Origin: an uncultured Blastocatellia bacterium
GTDB lineage: Bacteria; Acidobacteriota; Blastocatellia; Pyrinomonadales; Pyrinomonadaceae
DNA length: 51,520 nucleotides
Reading direction: 5' to 3'
Assembly: GCA_946480785.1 (NCBI GenBank)
Contig: CAMLLD010000047.1
Coordinates: 1 to 51,520, forward strand
The translations under genes were made by a program, and so were the position numbers. Numbering within the stretch: the stretch's first letter is position 1; each line of letters starts with the position of its first letter. Positions 9,015-17,602 of this stretch are shown piece by piece. The notes below the pieces were generated by a model. The model was given only the letters and a program-made list of their open reading frames with translations, did not search any database and was not told where the DNA came from.

Positions 9015-10421
9015 ATGAATCACATCACTTTAAGGTACTCACTTGGTCTTGTTCTGCTCAGCGTTGCCATAACTTTGACCGGTTCCGGAAACGCTACTGC
9101 GGCGATTGTGCCGACAGGATTCACAGATACACTCGTCGTCAATGGTCTCAATAACCCGACGGCAATGGCTCTCGCTCCTGACGGGCGCATCTTTGTTTGC
9201 GAACAAGGCGGCAGGTTGCGGGTAATTAAGAATGGCGCTCTGTTGTCTACGCCTTTTCTGACGCTCACTGTCGATTCACAAGGCGAACGCGGCCTGCTCG
9301 GTGTGGCCTTCGATCCGAATTTTGTTTCGAATCAACTGATCTACGTCTACTACACCGTTCCTACTCCGGCGCACAATCGCGTCAGCCGCTTCATTGCGAA
9401 CGGCGACGTTGCGCTTGCGGGCAGCGAAACGATCCTCTTCGAGCTGCCGAACCTGAGCACGGCCACGAATCACAACGCCGGCGCCATTCACTTTGGACCA
9501 GACGGCGATCTCTACGTCGCCACCGGCGATAACGCCAACGGAAACAACGCGCAATCGTTTTCCACCACACTCGGCAAGATGCTGCGTATTACATCAAGCG
9601 GTACCATTCCCACTGACAATCCTTTCTTCAATTCGACGACTGGCAACAATCGTGCGATCTGGGCGCTCGGTTTGCGCAATCCGTTTACGTTCGCGTTTCA
9701 ACCCGGCACTGGCCGGATGTTCATCAACAATGTCGGCCTGAGTACCTGGGAAGAGATCAACGATGGTATCGCCGGGGCGAATTACGGTTGGCCCATCTGC
9801 GAAGGCCCCTGCAATCCACCGAACCCGAACTTCACCGACCCGATCTTTTTCTACGCAAACACGGGCGTCGATTGCGCGATCACGGGCGGGACGTTTTATA
9901 ACCCGCAGACAGTTCAGTTTCCTTCAACCTTCGTCGGCAAATACTTCTTCTCGGATTTCTGTGGCGGATGGATCCATACGATCGATTCCCTCAACCCGAG
10001 TGTGGCGACTGATTTCGCGACCGGCATTTCGAATCCGGTCGACTTGAAAGTTTCGCCGGACGGTTTTCTCTACTATCTCGCGCGCGGCGCAGGTACTGTG
10101 AATCGCATCAGCTTCACTGGTGGCGGAGGCGGAGGCGGCGATACCACTGCGCCAACTGTTTCGATCACCAGTCCCGCGGACGGAGCAACGGTGGCGCGCA
10201 GAACAACGGTTACGATAACGGCAAACGCAAGTGACAATGTCGGCGTGACGCGCGTTGAGTTTTCAGTGGACGGCGTGCTGCGCTGCAGTGACACGTCGGC
10301 TGCGTATAGCTGCAACTGGTCCGTGCCAAACACGCGGAACGTGACTTATCAACTGCAGGCGCGGGCCTTTGATGCGGCCGGCAATTCGGCGACTTCGACT
10401 GTTCAGGTGACGTCGCGATAA
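9015..10421 (+). CDS. secreted PQQ-dependent sugar (aldose/sorbosone) dehydrogenase with C-terminal Ig-like domain
   Basis: The 468-aa protein has a strong GGAGG ribosome site and a signal peptide (hydrophobic to about residue 25, cleavage near ATAA). Residues about 35-365 follow the GSDH/soluble glucose dehydrogenase six-bladed propeller pattern. They include PTAMALAPDGRIFV, GERGLLGVAFDP, NHNAG...FGPDGDLYVATGD and WALGLRNPF..F. The first His of the NHNAG segment sits where the family has its catalytic base. A Gly-rich linker (about 368-376) leads to a bacterial Ig-like domain (about 377-468; APTVSITSPADGATV, DNVGVTRVEFSVDG). It would oxidise sugars outside the cytoplasm and pass electrons from PQQ to the respiratory chain. 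No PQQ biosynthesis genes are in the window. The Ig domain suggests surface or polysaccharide attachment. Confidence 0.85.
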   Translation: MNHITLRYSLGLVLLSVAITLTGSGNATAAIVPTGFTDTLVVNGLNNPTAMALAPDGRIFVCEQGGRLRVIKNGALLSTPFLTLTVDSQGERGLLGVAFDPNFVSNQLIYVYYTVPTPAHNRVSRFIANGDVALAGSETILFELPNLSTATNHNAGAIHFGPDGDLYVATGDNANGNNAQSFSTTLGKMLRITSSGTIPTDNPFFNSTTGNNRAIWALGLRNPFTFAFQPGTGRMFINNVGLSTWEEINDGIAGANYGWPICEGPCNPPNPNFTDPIFFYANTGVDCAITGGTFYNPQTVQFPSTFVGKYFFSDFCGGWIHTIDSLNPSVATDFATGISNPVDLKVSPDGFLYYLARGAGTVNRISFTGGGGGGGDTTAPTVSITSPADGATVARRTTVTITANASDNVGVTRVEFSVDGVLRCSDTSAAYSCNWSVPNTRNVTYQLQARAFDAAGNSATSTVQVTSR

Positions 10422-10489
10422 GCTGCTGATAAAAGCGGTGTGAGTGTCGGTTTGAACTGTACGCCGTGGCCGGTATAGTTGAACCACGC

Positions 10490-12352
10490 ATGAGAGTAGT
10501 CGCAAGACTTGAACAGGTTTGGCAGCGGTTTCGACAAACAACGCGCGCAGCAAACATGTCGTTGCTGCGCGCGTTTCTGCGGCTGGTGCCCGCCGAAAGT
10601 CATCGTGTTTTTGCGTTGACGTTGGTCGTGGGCGCACTTTGCGGCGGCGCGGCGGTACTGTTTCATCTCGCGATCCTCGCCGTCGGCGCGCGCGTAATCG
10701 ATCGAGCGATGGCGGCGCCGGCGCCACACTGGATGTGGTTGACGATCCTGACGCCAACAGCCGGTGGTCTACTGAGTGGCGCTTTGCTTTATTTCGTCGT
10801 GCCCGGAGCGCGCGGCAGTGGCATCCCGCAAGTCAAAGTCGCTTATGCGGTGAAAGGCGGCCGCGTTCCTTTCATCGATGCAGCGGGCAAGTTCTTGATC
10901 GGCGTCCTGCAGATCGGAACCGGCTCTTCACTCGGCCGCGAAGGACCGACGGTACAGATCTGTGCCGGCGTTGCGAGCAGCATCGGACGAGCTGCTGCCT
11001 TGTCGCGCGAAAACCTGCGACGTTTACTTCCGGTCGGTGCGGCAGCGGGAATCGCGGCTGCTTTCAATGCGCCGATCGCGGCCGTCACTTTTACGATCGA
11101 AGAAGTTGTTGGCGACCTGGACCAGGCCGTGCTTTCGTGGATCGTAGTCGCGGCGGCGATCGCGGCCGGCATCGAGCGCAGTGTCTTAGGCGAGCATCCG
11201 GTCTTCACCATAACGACTCACGTCGGACTGCGTCATGCTTCTTCGCTCCTAATCTATGCTCTTCTCGGTGTGGCGGCCGCTGCTGTCTCTCTTGCCTTCA
11301 CTGAATCGCTGTTGAGACTGCGCGGAGATTTTCAACGACTAGCGATAATTCCCGCGTGGGCGCGACCCGCGATCGGCGGCCTCGTGACCGGGCTGCTCGC
11401 GGCCGCGGCTCTTTACTGGTTGCAGATGGACGGCGTAACTGGCGGAGGCTATGCCACGCTCTCAATGGCTTTGTCGGGAAACATCGCGATTCGCGCGCTG
11501 ATCGTGCTGTGCGTTTTCAAACTCATTGCCACCGTGTTCTCGTATTCGAGCGGCGGCGCGGGCGGCATCTTTGCGCCCGCACTCTTCATCGGCGGAATGC
11601 TGGGCGGCTTGTTTGGTCACGTCGACGTGGCGGTGTTGCATCACTCCGGTGGTGAAGTCGGAGCATTCGCACTTGTCGGCATGGGCGCGGTCTTTGCCGG
11701 TATCATTCGCGCGCCGATCACGTCGGTGCTGATCATCTTTGAAATGACCGGCAGCTACGAACTGATTCTGCCGCTGATGATCTCCAACATGACGGCGTAC
11801 GCTCTGGCCCGTCGCGTTCGACCCGTTCCCATTTACGAAGCGCTACTGGTGCAGGATGAGATTCATCTACCGCATCGTCGCGGTCCCATCAGCCACGCGC
11901 TCGAACAGTTGACGGTAGAGGACGCGATGACCAGCGATCTCGTAATCATACCGGCTGACGAAACGCCCGCGACGGCGCTCGAACGAATCAGGCCCTACAC
12001 CTTCTCGACTTATCCGGTGGTCGACAAACAGCAACACTTCCTCGGCCTGGTTACTGAAGCACGAATCCGTCGTAGTCTGGCCGAAGACGGCAAACAGACC
12101 ATCGGCGAGTTGGCCGATAAGATGCCTTGTCTTTCACCGAGTTATCCGTTGATTCGCGCTGCCATGCGCATGAACGAAACAAAGACCCGTCAGATGCCGG
12201 TCATCCAAGGAGTCGAGCCGGCGAGGCTCGTGGGACTACTTAGTATGACCGACATCGTACGGGCCCAGGCACTTGCGGCTAAAGATGCGGGAGCGCTCGA
12301 TCGTTTAGCGACGCCGCCGTTCGCTGAAGAACGGGAGACGCTCGAAGGTTAA
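10490..12352 (+). CDS. ClC-family chloride channel/transporter with CBS pair
   Basis: The protein is about 620 aa from the ATG at 10490. A GTG at 10466 in the same frame is an alternative start, and neither has a clear Shine-Dalgarno. All the ClC selectivity motifs are visible: GSGIP, GREGP (the gating Glu is present), FNAPIAAVTFTIEE, and GGAGGIFAPALFIGG. About ten to twelve hydrophobic helices run through residue about 430. A pair of CBS domains (about 470-595) follows and could bind adenine nucleotides and gate the pore. The retained gating Glu allows either an H+/Cl- exchanger or a channel; the sequence does not settle which. The end overlaps the convergent SCO-fusion gene by 4 bp. Confidence 0.9.
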   Translation: MRVVARLEQVWQRFRQTTRAANMSLLRAFLRLVPAESHRVFALTLVVGALCGGAAVLFHLAILAVGARVIDRAMAAPAPHWMWLTILTPTAGGLLSGALLYFVVPGARGSGIPQVKVAYAVKGGRVPFIDAAGKFLIGVLQIGTGSSLGREGPTVQICAGVASSIGRAAALSRENLRRLLPVGAAAGIAAAFNAPIAAVTFTIEEVVGDLDQAVLSWIVVAAAIAAGIERSVLGEHPVFTITTHVGLRHASSLLIYALLGVAAAAVSLAFTESLLRLRGDFQRLAIIPAWARPAIGGLVTGLLAAAALYWLQMDGVTGGGYATLSMALSGNIAIRALIVLCVFKLIATVFSYSSGGAGGIFAPALFIGGMLGGLFGHVDVAVLHHSGGEVGAFALVGMGAVFAGIIRAPITSVLIIFEMTGSYELILPLMISNMTAYALARRVRPVPIYEALLVQDEIHLPHRRGPISHALEQLTVEDAMTSDLVIIPADETPATALERIRPYTFSTYPVVDKQQHFLGLVTEARIRRSLAEDGKQTIGELADKMPCLSPSYPLIRAAMRMNETKTRQMPVIQGVEPARLVGLLSMTDIVRAQALAAKDAGALDRLATPPFAEERETLEG

Positions 12353-13452
12353 TTCTGCGTGCCCGACTTCGCGCGGTTATCAGCGCTCGCCGTCTGCATT
12401 TTCAGGTACTCAATCAGAGTATTTACGTCCTCTTGCGGCAAGCCCAACCGGGGCATCACAATCCCCTTATATTGTGTGTACAGCGCGGTAGCAATCGGAT
12501 CTTTCTCCGCGATCAGCTTGTCCGGCTCAGCGATGATTCGCGCGAGCCAGGCGCGATCGCGCACATTCGTTACGCCGATGAGATCTGGGCCAACTTTGTC
12601 GCCCTTACCAATCGTGTGACACGCAGCGCAGCGACTGGCGAACAGATATTGTCCTTTATCGAGATTGAGTTTGATGGCGCCGTTGCCGTTAACCTTCGCC
12701 GCGTCGGCTATCGGCTGCGAGTTATAACCGGTCAACTGTTCGATCTTCAACGCGAGGAACTTTATATTGTCCATAGCGTTGCTTCTCATCCACAGTCCCG
12801 TCGCTTCGTTGCCGATTAGCAATGTCGGCGTATGACCGTCCGGATCGTTCGGGTTAGGAAGTGAATCCAGTCCCAACTTCTTCGCGATCAACTTGATGTC
12901 CGCTGTTTTTCCCGTCAGGAAGGTCCAACCGGGACCGATGTGATACTTCCCGGTATACGCCTTGAGTACTTCCGGAGTATCGATCTCCGGCTGAATCGAA
13001 ATCGAATAGAAGAAGACGTCTTTTCCCATCCGATCGCCCAACATCTTCTGCACCTGGACCAGACGCGCAGTCTCCAGTGGGCAATTGTATTTGCAGGTCG
13101 TGTACATCAGTTCAATCGCGACGGTCTTGCCCTTGATCAAGTCGTCGTAGAAGTGAACTTTTTTTCCGTCCTGAGTGATTAACTCGACATTGGGAAAATG
13201 GCTCGTGGTTGCATTCGCGGCCTGAGTGATTGCCGCCTCTTCCGCGGCTGAGTGGCGCGTTAGCGTCATGCCGCACTTCGGACAACTACCCGGTTTCTTC
13301 GACTTCACGTCCGGATGCATCGGGCAACTGTATTCGTCTTCCTGTTGCTGCTGCTGAGCGAAACTAAGTCCGCCCGGAATTTGATAACTGACCAGAGCGA
13401 TGCCGAACGCCAGCACTGCAAGCAAAAGAAGCTTCGTATTTCTTCGTTTCAT
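12349..13452 (-). CDS. exported HMBD-SCO1/SenC-cytochrome c fusion
   Basis: This 367-aa protein has an AAGGAG ribosome site and a signal peptide or membrane anchor (about 7-32). Three modules follow. Residues 41-67 form a heavy-metal-binding domain (YSCPMHPDV, CPKCGM; Cys43, Cys57, Cys60). Residues about 85-240 form a SCO/thioredoxin-like domain with the copper-binding CxxxCP (Cys120, Cys124) and the conserved His207 in DGHTPT. Residues about 262-355 form a class I cytochrome c with CAACH (275-279) and axial-Met candidate Met333. SCO proteins deliver copper to or reduce the CuA site of cytochrome oxidase. The fused haem and metal sites suggest combined copper capture and electron transfer. 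It is probably co-expressed with the multicopper oxidase upstream. Confidence 0.9.
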   Translation of the reverse strand: MKRRNTKLLLLAVLAFGIALVSYQIPGGLSFAQQQQQEDEYSCPMHPDVKSKKPGSCPKCGMTLTRHSAAEEAAITQAANATTSHFPNVELITQDGKKVHFYDDLIKGKTVAIELMYTTCKYNCPLETARLVQVQKMLGDRMGKDVFFYSISIQPEIDTPEVLKAYTGKYHIGPGWTFLTGKTADIKLIAKKLGLDSLPNPNDPDGHTPTLLIGNEATGLWMRSNAMDNIKFLALKIEQLTGYNSQPIADAAKVNGNGAIKLNLDKGQYLFASRCAACHTIGKGDKVGPDLIGVTNVRDRAWLARIIAEPDKLIAEKDPIATALYTQYKGIVMPRLGLPQEDVNTLIEYLKMQTASADNRAKSGTQN

Positions 13453-13469
13453 TCTTACTTCTCCTTCTC

Positions 13470-13566
13470 TTGCGGCGTGTTCGGGCTGAGCGATCCTTTG
13501 ACGCTTCCCGCGAACGGGGCACGTCTCAGCTGGGGGGATGGCTCAGCCTCAAACTCGCCTCCGCAA
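13470..13566 (-). ncRNA. long imperfect hairpin, candidate structured RNA element
   Basis: The gap between the exported-protein gene and the SCO-fusion gene is almost entirely one nested hairpin (plus coordinates). TTGC 470-473 pairs with GCAA 563-566, and GGCG 474-477 pairs with CGCC 556-559. A 13-base arm at 13484-13496 pairs with 13536-13548 with one mismatch. GACG 13500-13503 pairs with CGTC 13522-13525, and CCCG 13507-13510 pairs with CGGG 13515-13518. On the transcribed minus strand the tip is a UUCG loop. It ends just before the AAGGAG of the SCO gene. I could not match it to a known riboswitch; it could also be a palindromic repeat element or an intra-operon RNA-processing site. Confidence 0.5.
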
Positions 13567-13570
13567 AGCG

Positions 13571-14200
13571 CTATTGCGGTGTCGCGCCGGTGGTTGTAAA
13601 CGTACCCACCGTCGTAGCCGTTGGAGCATTGTTCCCAACGCTGATGCTGCCACTCGTCACCTTGCCCGTACTGGTGTCGAAGTTAAGAGTAACGTTCACC
13701 AGCATCGTTTTAGCGGACAAAGGACCGCTATTGACGTCGTAGTAAGGCACCGAGACGATGATCGTGTCGGACGCCTGGAACGGCCTCAGCTCACTGGCGT
13801 GATTGTCTCCAGTGGTATAGACAATCTGATTCTTCAAGCTACCGCTCGTTCCCTTCACGCCGGAAAAATCGAAGTCGAGCAGTACCACCGGAGTGGTCAC
13901 GGCATTGTTGACATCAACTACCATGCGGCTGGCAACACTTACGTTGCCGTTGAATGTGGTAGTACCGTTCGGATCCGTCACCGAGCCCTTGACCGGGATC
14001 AAGATGCTACTGTCGGTCGTACCGGCCGGCTGAGTAGTCGTGGTAGTAGTAGTCGTGGTATTCGTCGAGGCTGTGCTGTCCGTAGTAGCGGTCTGTGCCT
14101 GGACGGATGAACCGCCCCAAGCCAGCATCGCCAGGACCATAACTACACCAACCGGACTGAACAGCAGTCGCCGCGCTTTGATATTTAGCTGTGTGTTCAT
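13571..14200 (-). CDS. exported protein of unknown function
   Basis: The protein is 209 aa from the ATG at 14200, which has AAAGGAG at normal spacing; the open frame extends upstream but has no comparable site. A signal peptide (about 8-33, VQAQ cleavage) is followed by a Thr/Ser-rich low-complexity segment and a beta-rich domain that opens with PVKGSVTDPNGTTTFNG. I do not recognise the family. It lies between the multicopper oxidase gene (26 bp upstream) and the SCO-fusion gene (118 bp downstream), all on one strand with similar ribosome sites. It is therefore probably a periplasmic member of the same copper/redox operon. No Cys, His clusters or metal motifs are evident. Confidence 0.7.
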   Translation of the reverse strand: MNTQLNIKARRLLFSPVGVVMVLAMLAWGGSSVQAQTATTDSTASTNTTTTTTTTTQPAGTTDSSILIPVKGSVTDPNGTTTFNGNVSVASRMVVDVNNAVTTPVVLLDFDFSGVKGTSGSLKNQIVYTTGDNHASELRPFQASDTIIVSVPYYDVNSGPLSAKTMLVNVTLNFDTSTGKVTSGSISVGNNAPTATTVGTFTTTGATPQ

Positions 14201-14226
14201 GTGATCTTTCTCCTTTCTTCCGTCTC

Positions 14227-16443
14227 TCAGAAAGCAGTCGGAAGTATGTCGTCCGGGGCCATAAACGTGACGCCTTGCGGCTTCGGTATCGGAGTCGGCA
14301 ACGGTTGCAGGAACGGAGCTCCCGAATCGTCGATCTCCCACCTCAAGAGCATCGCATTGTCTTCGTGGACGGTGTTATGGCAGTGCTCCATGAACATGCC
14401 GCCAAAGTCGCGGAACTGAAGCGTGATCTTCACTTCGCCGCTGGGCTTCAGACGCCAAACATCCTTGCGTCCTTTCTCCCAGGCAGGAACCTTCGATGCA
14501 CTTCCGTCGCGAGCCAGGGTCTGGCACTCCTCGAAGTGAATGTGAATCGGGTGATCCCAGCCACCGCCGCCGTTTCTCAAGGTCCATACCTCTCGGGTGC
14601 CGAAACGTGGCGCCGCTGAGACACGACCAAAGTCGGCCGCGAGCGTTGGTCCCTGATTGTCAGTCTTGATACCCCACGGTCCGAAGAACGTCGTGACTGG
14701 ATCGTTGGTTGTCTGGCCCGCGCCGCTGTTGAATTCGAAGGTACGCTCGCGAGCGACGGGAATGTTGGACAGATCCGGGTTCGGAATCATCGTAGAAGGC
14801 ACTTGGCTTATATCGGGCTGCGCGGGATCGCGAACGATCCGGAACTCGAGGAATTTGCCAACGCAAGGATCCTGCGAGTTACCTGAGAGCGCTTCCGAAA
14901 TACTGAGATCCTTGGACACGCGTCTGCCGTCCTGATGTTCAGCCAGGTTAACCATCCAAACCTTCTGGCCAATGGTATAGCGAGAGAAGTCGATGACGAT
15001 GTCGTAACGCTCGGCGATACCCTGCTCGTCAAGTTGAGTGAGCACGACCGGGTGCGGGAACAAATTACCGTCATTGGCGATTTGGATCATGTTCGAACCG
15101 TCGCTCAGCGCGATCTTGAAGAAGCGCGAAACTGCGCCATTCAAAATGCGGAAGCGATACTTGCGCCGCTCGACTTCAAAGTACGGCTTGTAAGTGAGAT
15201 TCACGGTCATCCGGTCGCCGAGGAAACCATCGAAATCGAAGATGTCCATCGAGAGCTGACCCTGCGCGTCCCACGCCTTATCGGCGATCATCAGGTTCAC
15301 GTCATAGTCGAGGTTGCCCCACGATTTGCCGCTGACGCTGGCGCGCCCGCTCGGCAGTCTCAGGTTGACGCCATCAACAATATCTTCGGCGCCGCGATCC
15401 AGGCCGCTGTAGATGTTGAACATCCCGGCGATGCCCTTGTACACGTTCTGCGACGTGAAGCTGAACATGTGATCGTGGAACCAGTGGGTGCTCATGGTCT
15501 CGTGCCAGTCACCGGGGATCTTGTTAAGACCACCAGCGTCCGTCGGACTCGACGCCATTATGTCGGTGGCAGTCGTGTTGATTGAGTTACGCCCGGCCAG
15601 CACGATTGGATAGTGATAATCGTAGAACTGGTTCGGGAAGAAGTAAGCGCCGGTGAAGCCGTCGTTCTCCGCTCCGTGGTGTCCGTTATGTTCGTGAGTA
15701 GAAATCGTATGAATGCCGAAGCCACCGTTCTGATTTTGCTGAACGGGGAGTTTGTTATGGAGACGGAAGAGGACCGGCTCGCCATACCGAACCTGCATGA
15801 GCTTCGGAGGAATACTGCCGTTGTACGTCCAGAACTTCAGGTTCGACTGATCGGGCAGACTCGGGTGAAATCGCGGCGGGATTGGATTCGCCGGATTGAT
15901 GCCCGAATTCTGCAGCGATGAAACCTGGGGATTGTAAGTGGTATTGACTTTCGCGCCCTCCACCGAGGCATCGACGGCTACCTGGGGCGGAAGCTGAGTG
16001 AACTGTTGGTGCGCCCAGATTGGTCCCGGCGGTCTACCTTCGATTGGACCAAAGCCACCGCCCAACGCCGGGTCAACCGGTTGTTGGGTAGTGTTCGCCT
16101 GGGCCGTAGGAGCCGGATTCAGGACCGCAACTGGCTGCCGCTGAAACACGTCGAAACGTGGCATCGGCGTCGAAAAAGCCTGGACACCGAACAACGGGCT
16201 GGATGGAAGTCCAGTCGGGATGTTGGAGTCGGCGAATGCACTGCGGGCAAAGGGGCTAAGGCCGCTGATCGGAACCAGCAGACCAGCGCTGGTAAAGATT
16301 CCCATTTTGATCAAGTCGCGACGACTGACCTGTCCATGAGAACGCGCCTGGATGATATCCCAGCGATTTTTGCGAGCATTTTCAGCTTCTCGCAAGCGGG
16401 CTTTCGAGGCTTTGGGTGACAGAAAGAAGTTTCTATCAGACAT
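14227..16443 (-). CDS. Tat-exported multicopper oxidase
   Basis: This 738-aa protein has an AAGGAG site upstream of its ATG. A twin-arginine signal (SRRDLIK, Arg41-Arg42) with a hydrophobic stretch to about residue 70 points to folded export. All copper motifs are visible: HEH (250-252), HWFHDH (320-325), HPIHIH in the C-terminal third, and HCHNTVHEDNAM (His687, Cys688, His689, His693, Met698). These give a type 1 site with an axial Met and a trinuclear cluster. The architecture resembles CotA/bilirubin-oxidase or copper-efflux oxidases that oxidise phenolics or Cu(I) with O2. The family's three cupredoxin domains fit the length. It is the first gene of the minus-strand copper group and is divergent from a Crp/Fnr regulator. 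The substrate is not determined. Confidence 0.9.
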   Translation of the reverse strand: MSDRNFFLSPKASKARLREAENARKNRWDIIQARSHGQVSRRDLIKMGIFTSAGLLVPISGLSPFARSAFADSNIPTGLPSSPLFGVQAFSTPMPRFDVFQRQPVAVLNPAPTAQANTTQQPVDPALGGGFGPIEGRPPGPIWAHQQFTQLPPQVAVDASVEGAKVNTTYNPQVSSLQNSGINPANPIPPRFHPSLPDQSNLKFWTYNGSIPPKLMQVRYGEPVLFRLHNKLPVQQNQNGGFGIHTISTHEHNGHHGAENDGFTGAYFFPNQFYDYHYPIVLAGRNSINTTATDIMASSPTDAGGLNKIPGDWHETMSTHWFHDHMFSFTSQNVYKGIAGMFNIYSGLDRGAEDIVDGVNLRLPSGRASVSGKSWGNLDYDVNLMIADKAWDAQGQLSMDIFDFDGFLGDRMTVNLTYKPYFEVERRKYRFRILNGAVSRFFKIALSDGSNMIQIANDGNLFPHPVVLTQLDEQGIAERYDIVIDFSRYTIGQKVWMVNLAEHQDGRRVSKDLSISEALSGNSQDPCVGKFLEFRIVRDPAQPDISQVPSTMIPNPDLSNIPVARERTFEFNSGAGQTTNDPVTTFFGPWGIKTDNQGPTLAADFGRVSAAPRFGTREVWTLRNGGGGWDHPIHIHFEECQTLARDGSASKVPAWEKGRKDVWRLKPSGEVKITLQFRDFGGMFMEHCHNTVHEDNAMLLRWEIDDSGAPFLQPLPTPIPKPQGVTFMAPDDILPTAF

Positions 16444-16624
16444 CTTTTTCTCCTTACTAATTAGTGAGCAATTCCGAAGGCCGCAATTAGCGGACGCAGA
16501 AATACACGTACCTATGTTGCGAACCTTGAATCAGGTGAGCTGGGGACACCTTGACGCGGGTTAGTAGTGTGTCAGTTCTAACTTGAGAGACTTCCGAGTC
16601 CCACGAGTGACGGTTCAAATACAA

Positions 16625-16638
16625 CCTCAACCTTGAGG
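16625..16638. promoter_or_regulatory. inverted repeat CCTCAA-CC-TTGAGG
   Basis: Perfect 6-bp half-sites are separated by 2 bp in the multicopper oxidase/Crp-Fnr divergent region. The form suits a dimeric regulator, but the spacing is shorter than a usual Crp/Fnr site, so the binding factor is unknown. It may also be chance. Confidence 0.35.
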
Positions 16639-16672
16639 AAAGGTGAAGATACAGTGCGTTGTGAATTACGAA

Positions 16673-16688
16673 TGTCACTCAGGTGACA
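16673..16688. promoter_or_regulatory. candidate Crp/Fnr-type operator TGTCAC-N4-GTGACA
   Basis: This perfect inverted repeat has 6-bp half-sites and a 4-bp spacer, like the N4 geometry of Fnr/NnrR-type boxes. It lies about 200 bp before the adjacent Crp/Fnr regulator gene and 230 bp before the divergent multicopper oxidase. Its centre is near -61 relative to the predicted regulator promoter (TATACT at 16730), a spacing typical of activation by this family. Autoregulation and control of the oxidase are inferred. Confidence 0.5.
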
Positions 16689-16704
16689 ATTTCCGCTTTC
16701 GCGG

Positions 16705-16735
16705 TTGCGTCATTTTGCCCGACTTGCGGTATACT
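16705..16735 (+). promoter_or_regulatory. possible sigma-70-type promoter of the Crp/Fnr gene
   Basis: TTGCGT (16705-16710) and TATACT (16730-16735) are separated by 19 bp, which is longer than ideal. The -10 box is a good match. This would give a 5' leader of about 140 nt. Confidence 0.3.
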
Positions 16736-16879
16736 GCTGCCCCCAGCATTTAACCTCGCGTCCACGTTGTCAGACGACAGGATGGTCGTTGATTACCCAC
16801 GTGTGTAATTAGCGGAACTCTGCGTCAGCAACGGATTCGATTCACGAGTAGAAATTCAGCTCGTAATAAGAAAGGACTT

Positions 16880-17581
16880 ATGCTGCCTCAGATAAACGCC
16901 CGCAATCTTTCGAGGCCTTCGTTTGCAAACCATCTCGAGCCGCAGAGTGTAATGAGCCAGCCCGCCTGGCATCGCTTCAATGCGCTCATGCGAACGACAA
17001 AACGCCACCGCGGCGACTGGATTTTCGCGCTGGGCGATCCCGCCGACCGGATCTACTTCCTGCAAAAAGGCCGGGTGAAGATCACCGGTCTAAGTGAAGA
17101 TGGTCAGGAAGTGTTACACGACGTGATCGGTACCGGCGAGATTTTTGGCGAAACGAGTACGATCCTGCGCATAGCGCGCACCACTTCGGCCCAGGCTTTG
17201 GAAACCTGTCTATTAGGCGAGATCTATTTAAAGGACTTCGAGTCGCTGCTGGCGACGTATCCGGAGTTGTCGTTTCAGTTGCTCAAGTCTGTGGGAATGA
17301 GATTGAAGAAGGCCGAAGCTCAGTTGGTGAACGTTATCTGCAACGACATTTCGCAGCGGGTTCGGGAAGCGTTGCGTGATCTGATGCGGAGTGAGTCGAG
17401 CGCGGCGCCGGCGGATGGCGCAGTTAGAATAAAGATGACTCAACAAGATCTGGCAAACCTGATCGGCGCCTCGCGGCAGAAGACCTCGCAGGCTTTAAAG
17501 GAGTTGGAGAACGCGGGCGTGTTGCGACTGCTGTACGGCAGCATCCTGGTAACCGCGCCCCATAAGCTACGCGCTTCTTAG
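16880..17581 (+). CDS. Crp/Fnr-family transcription regulator
   Basis: This 233-aa protein has a cyclic-nucleotide-binding-like beta-roll at about residues 45-150 (GDWIFALGDPADRIYFLQKGRVK, GTGEIFGETS), a dimerisation helix, and a C-terminal winged helix at about 180-230 (MTQQDLANLIGASRQKTSQALKEL). The N-terminus lacks the Cys cluster of a [4Fe-4S] Fnr, so oxygen sensing by that route is unlikely. Ligand binding or haem/NO sensing remain possible. It is divergent from the copper/redox operon, with an Fnr-like palindrome between them, so it is the obvious candidate regulator of both. Confidence 0.85.
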   Translation: MLPQINARNLSRPSFANHLEPQSVMSQPAWHRFNALMRTTKRHRGDWIFALGDPADRIYFLQKGRVKITGLSEDGQEVLHDVIGTGEIFGETSTILRIARTTSAQALETCLLGEIYLKDFESLLATYPELSFQLLKSVGMRLKKAEAQLVNVICNDISQRVREALRDLMRSESSAAPADGAVRIKMTQQDLANLIGASRQKTSQALKELENAGVLRLLYGSILVTAPHKLRAS

Positions 17582-17602
17582 GCGCGACACGCGATCAATA
17601 AT

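Larger units (their letters stand above)
16444..16879. promoter_or_regulatory. 436-bp divergent control region of multicopper oxidase and Crp/Fnr regulator
   Basis: This AT-richer region between divergent genes contains two inverted repeats (listed separately) and a plausible promoter for the regulator. It has no convincing ORF. The leftward promoter for the oxidase was not located with confidence. Confidence 0.6.

Noticed and set aside
14935..15585. 216-aa open frame antisense to the multicopper oxidase
   Set aside because: It is the mirror of a real GC-rich gene with clear copper motifs, has no ribosome site, and has no recognisable protein pattern. The same applies to antisense frames at 18892-19479, 33152-33811 and 37950-38591.
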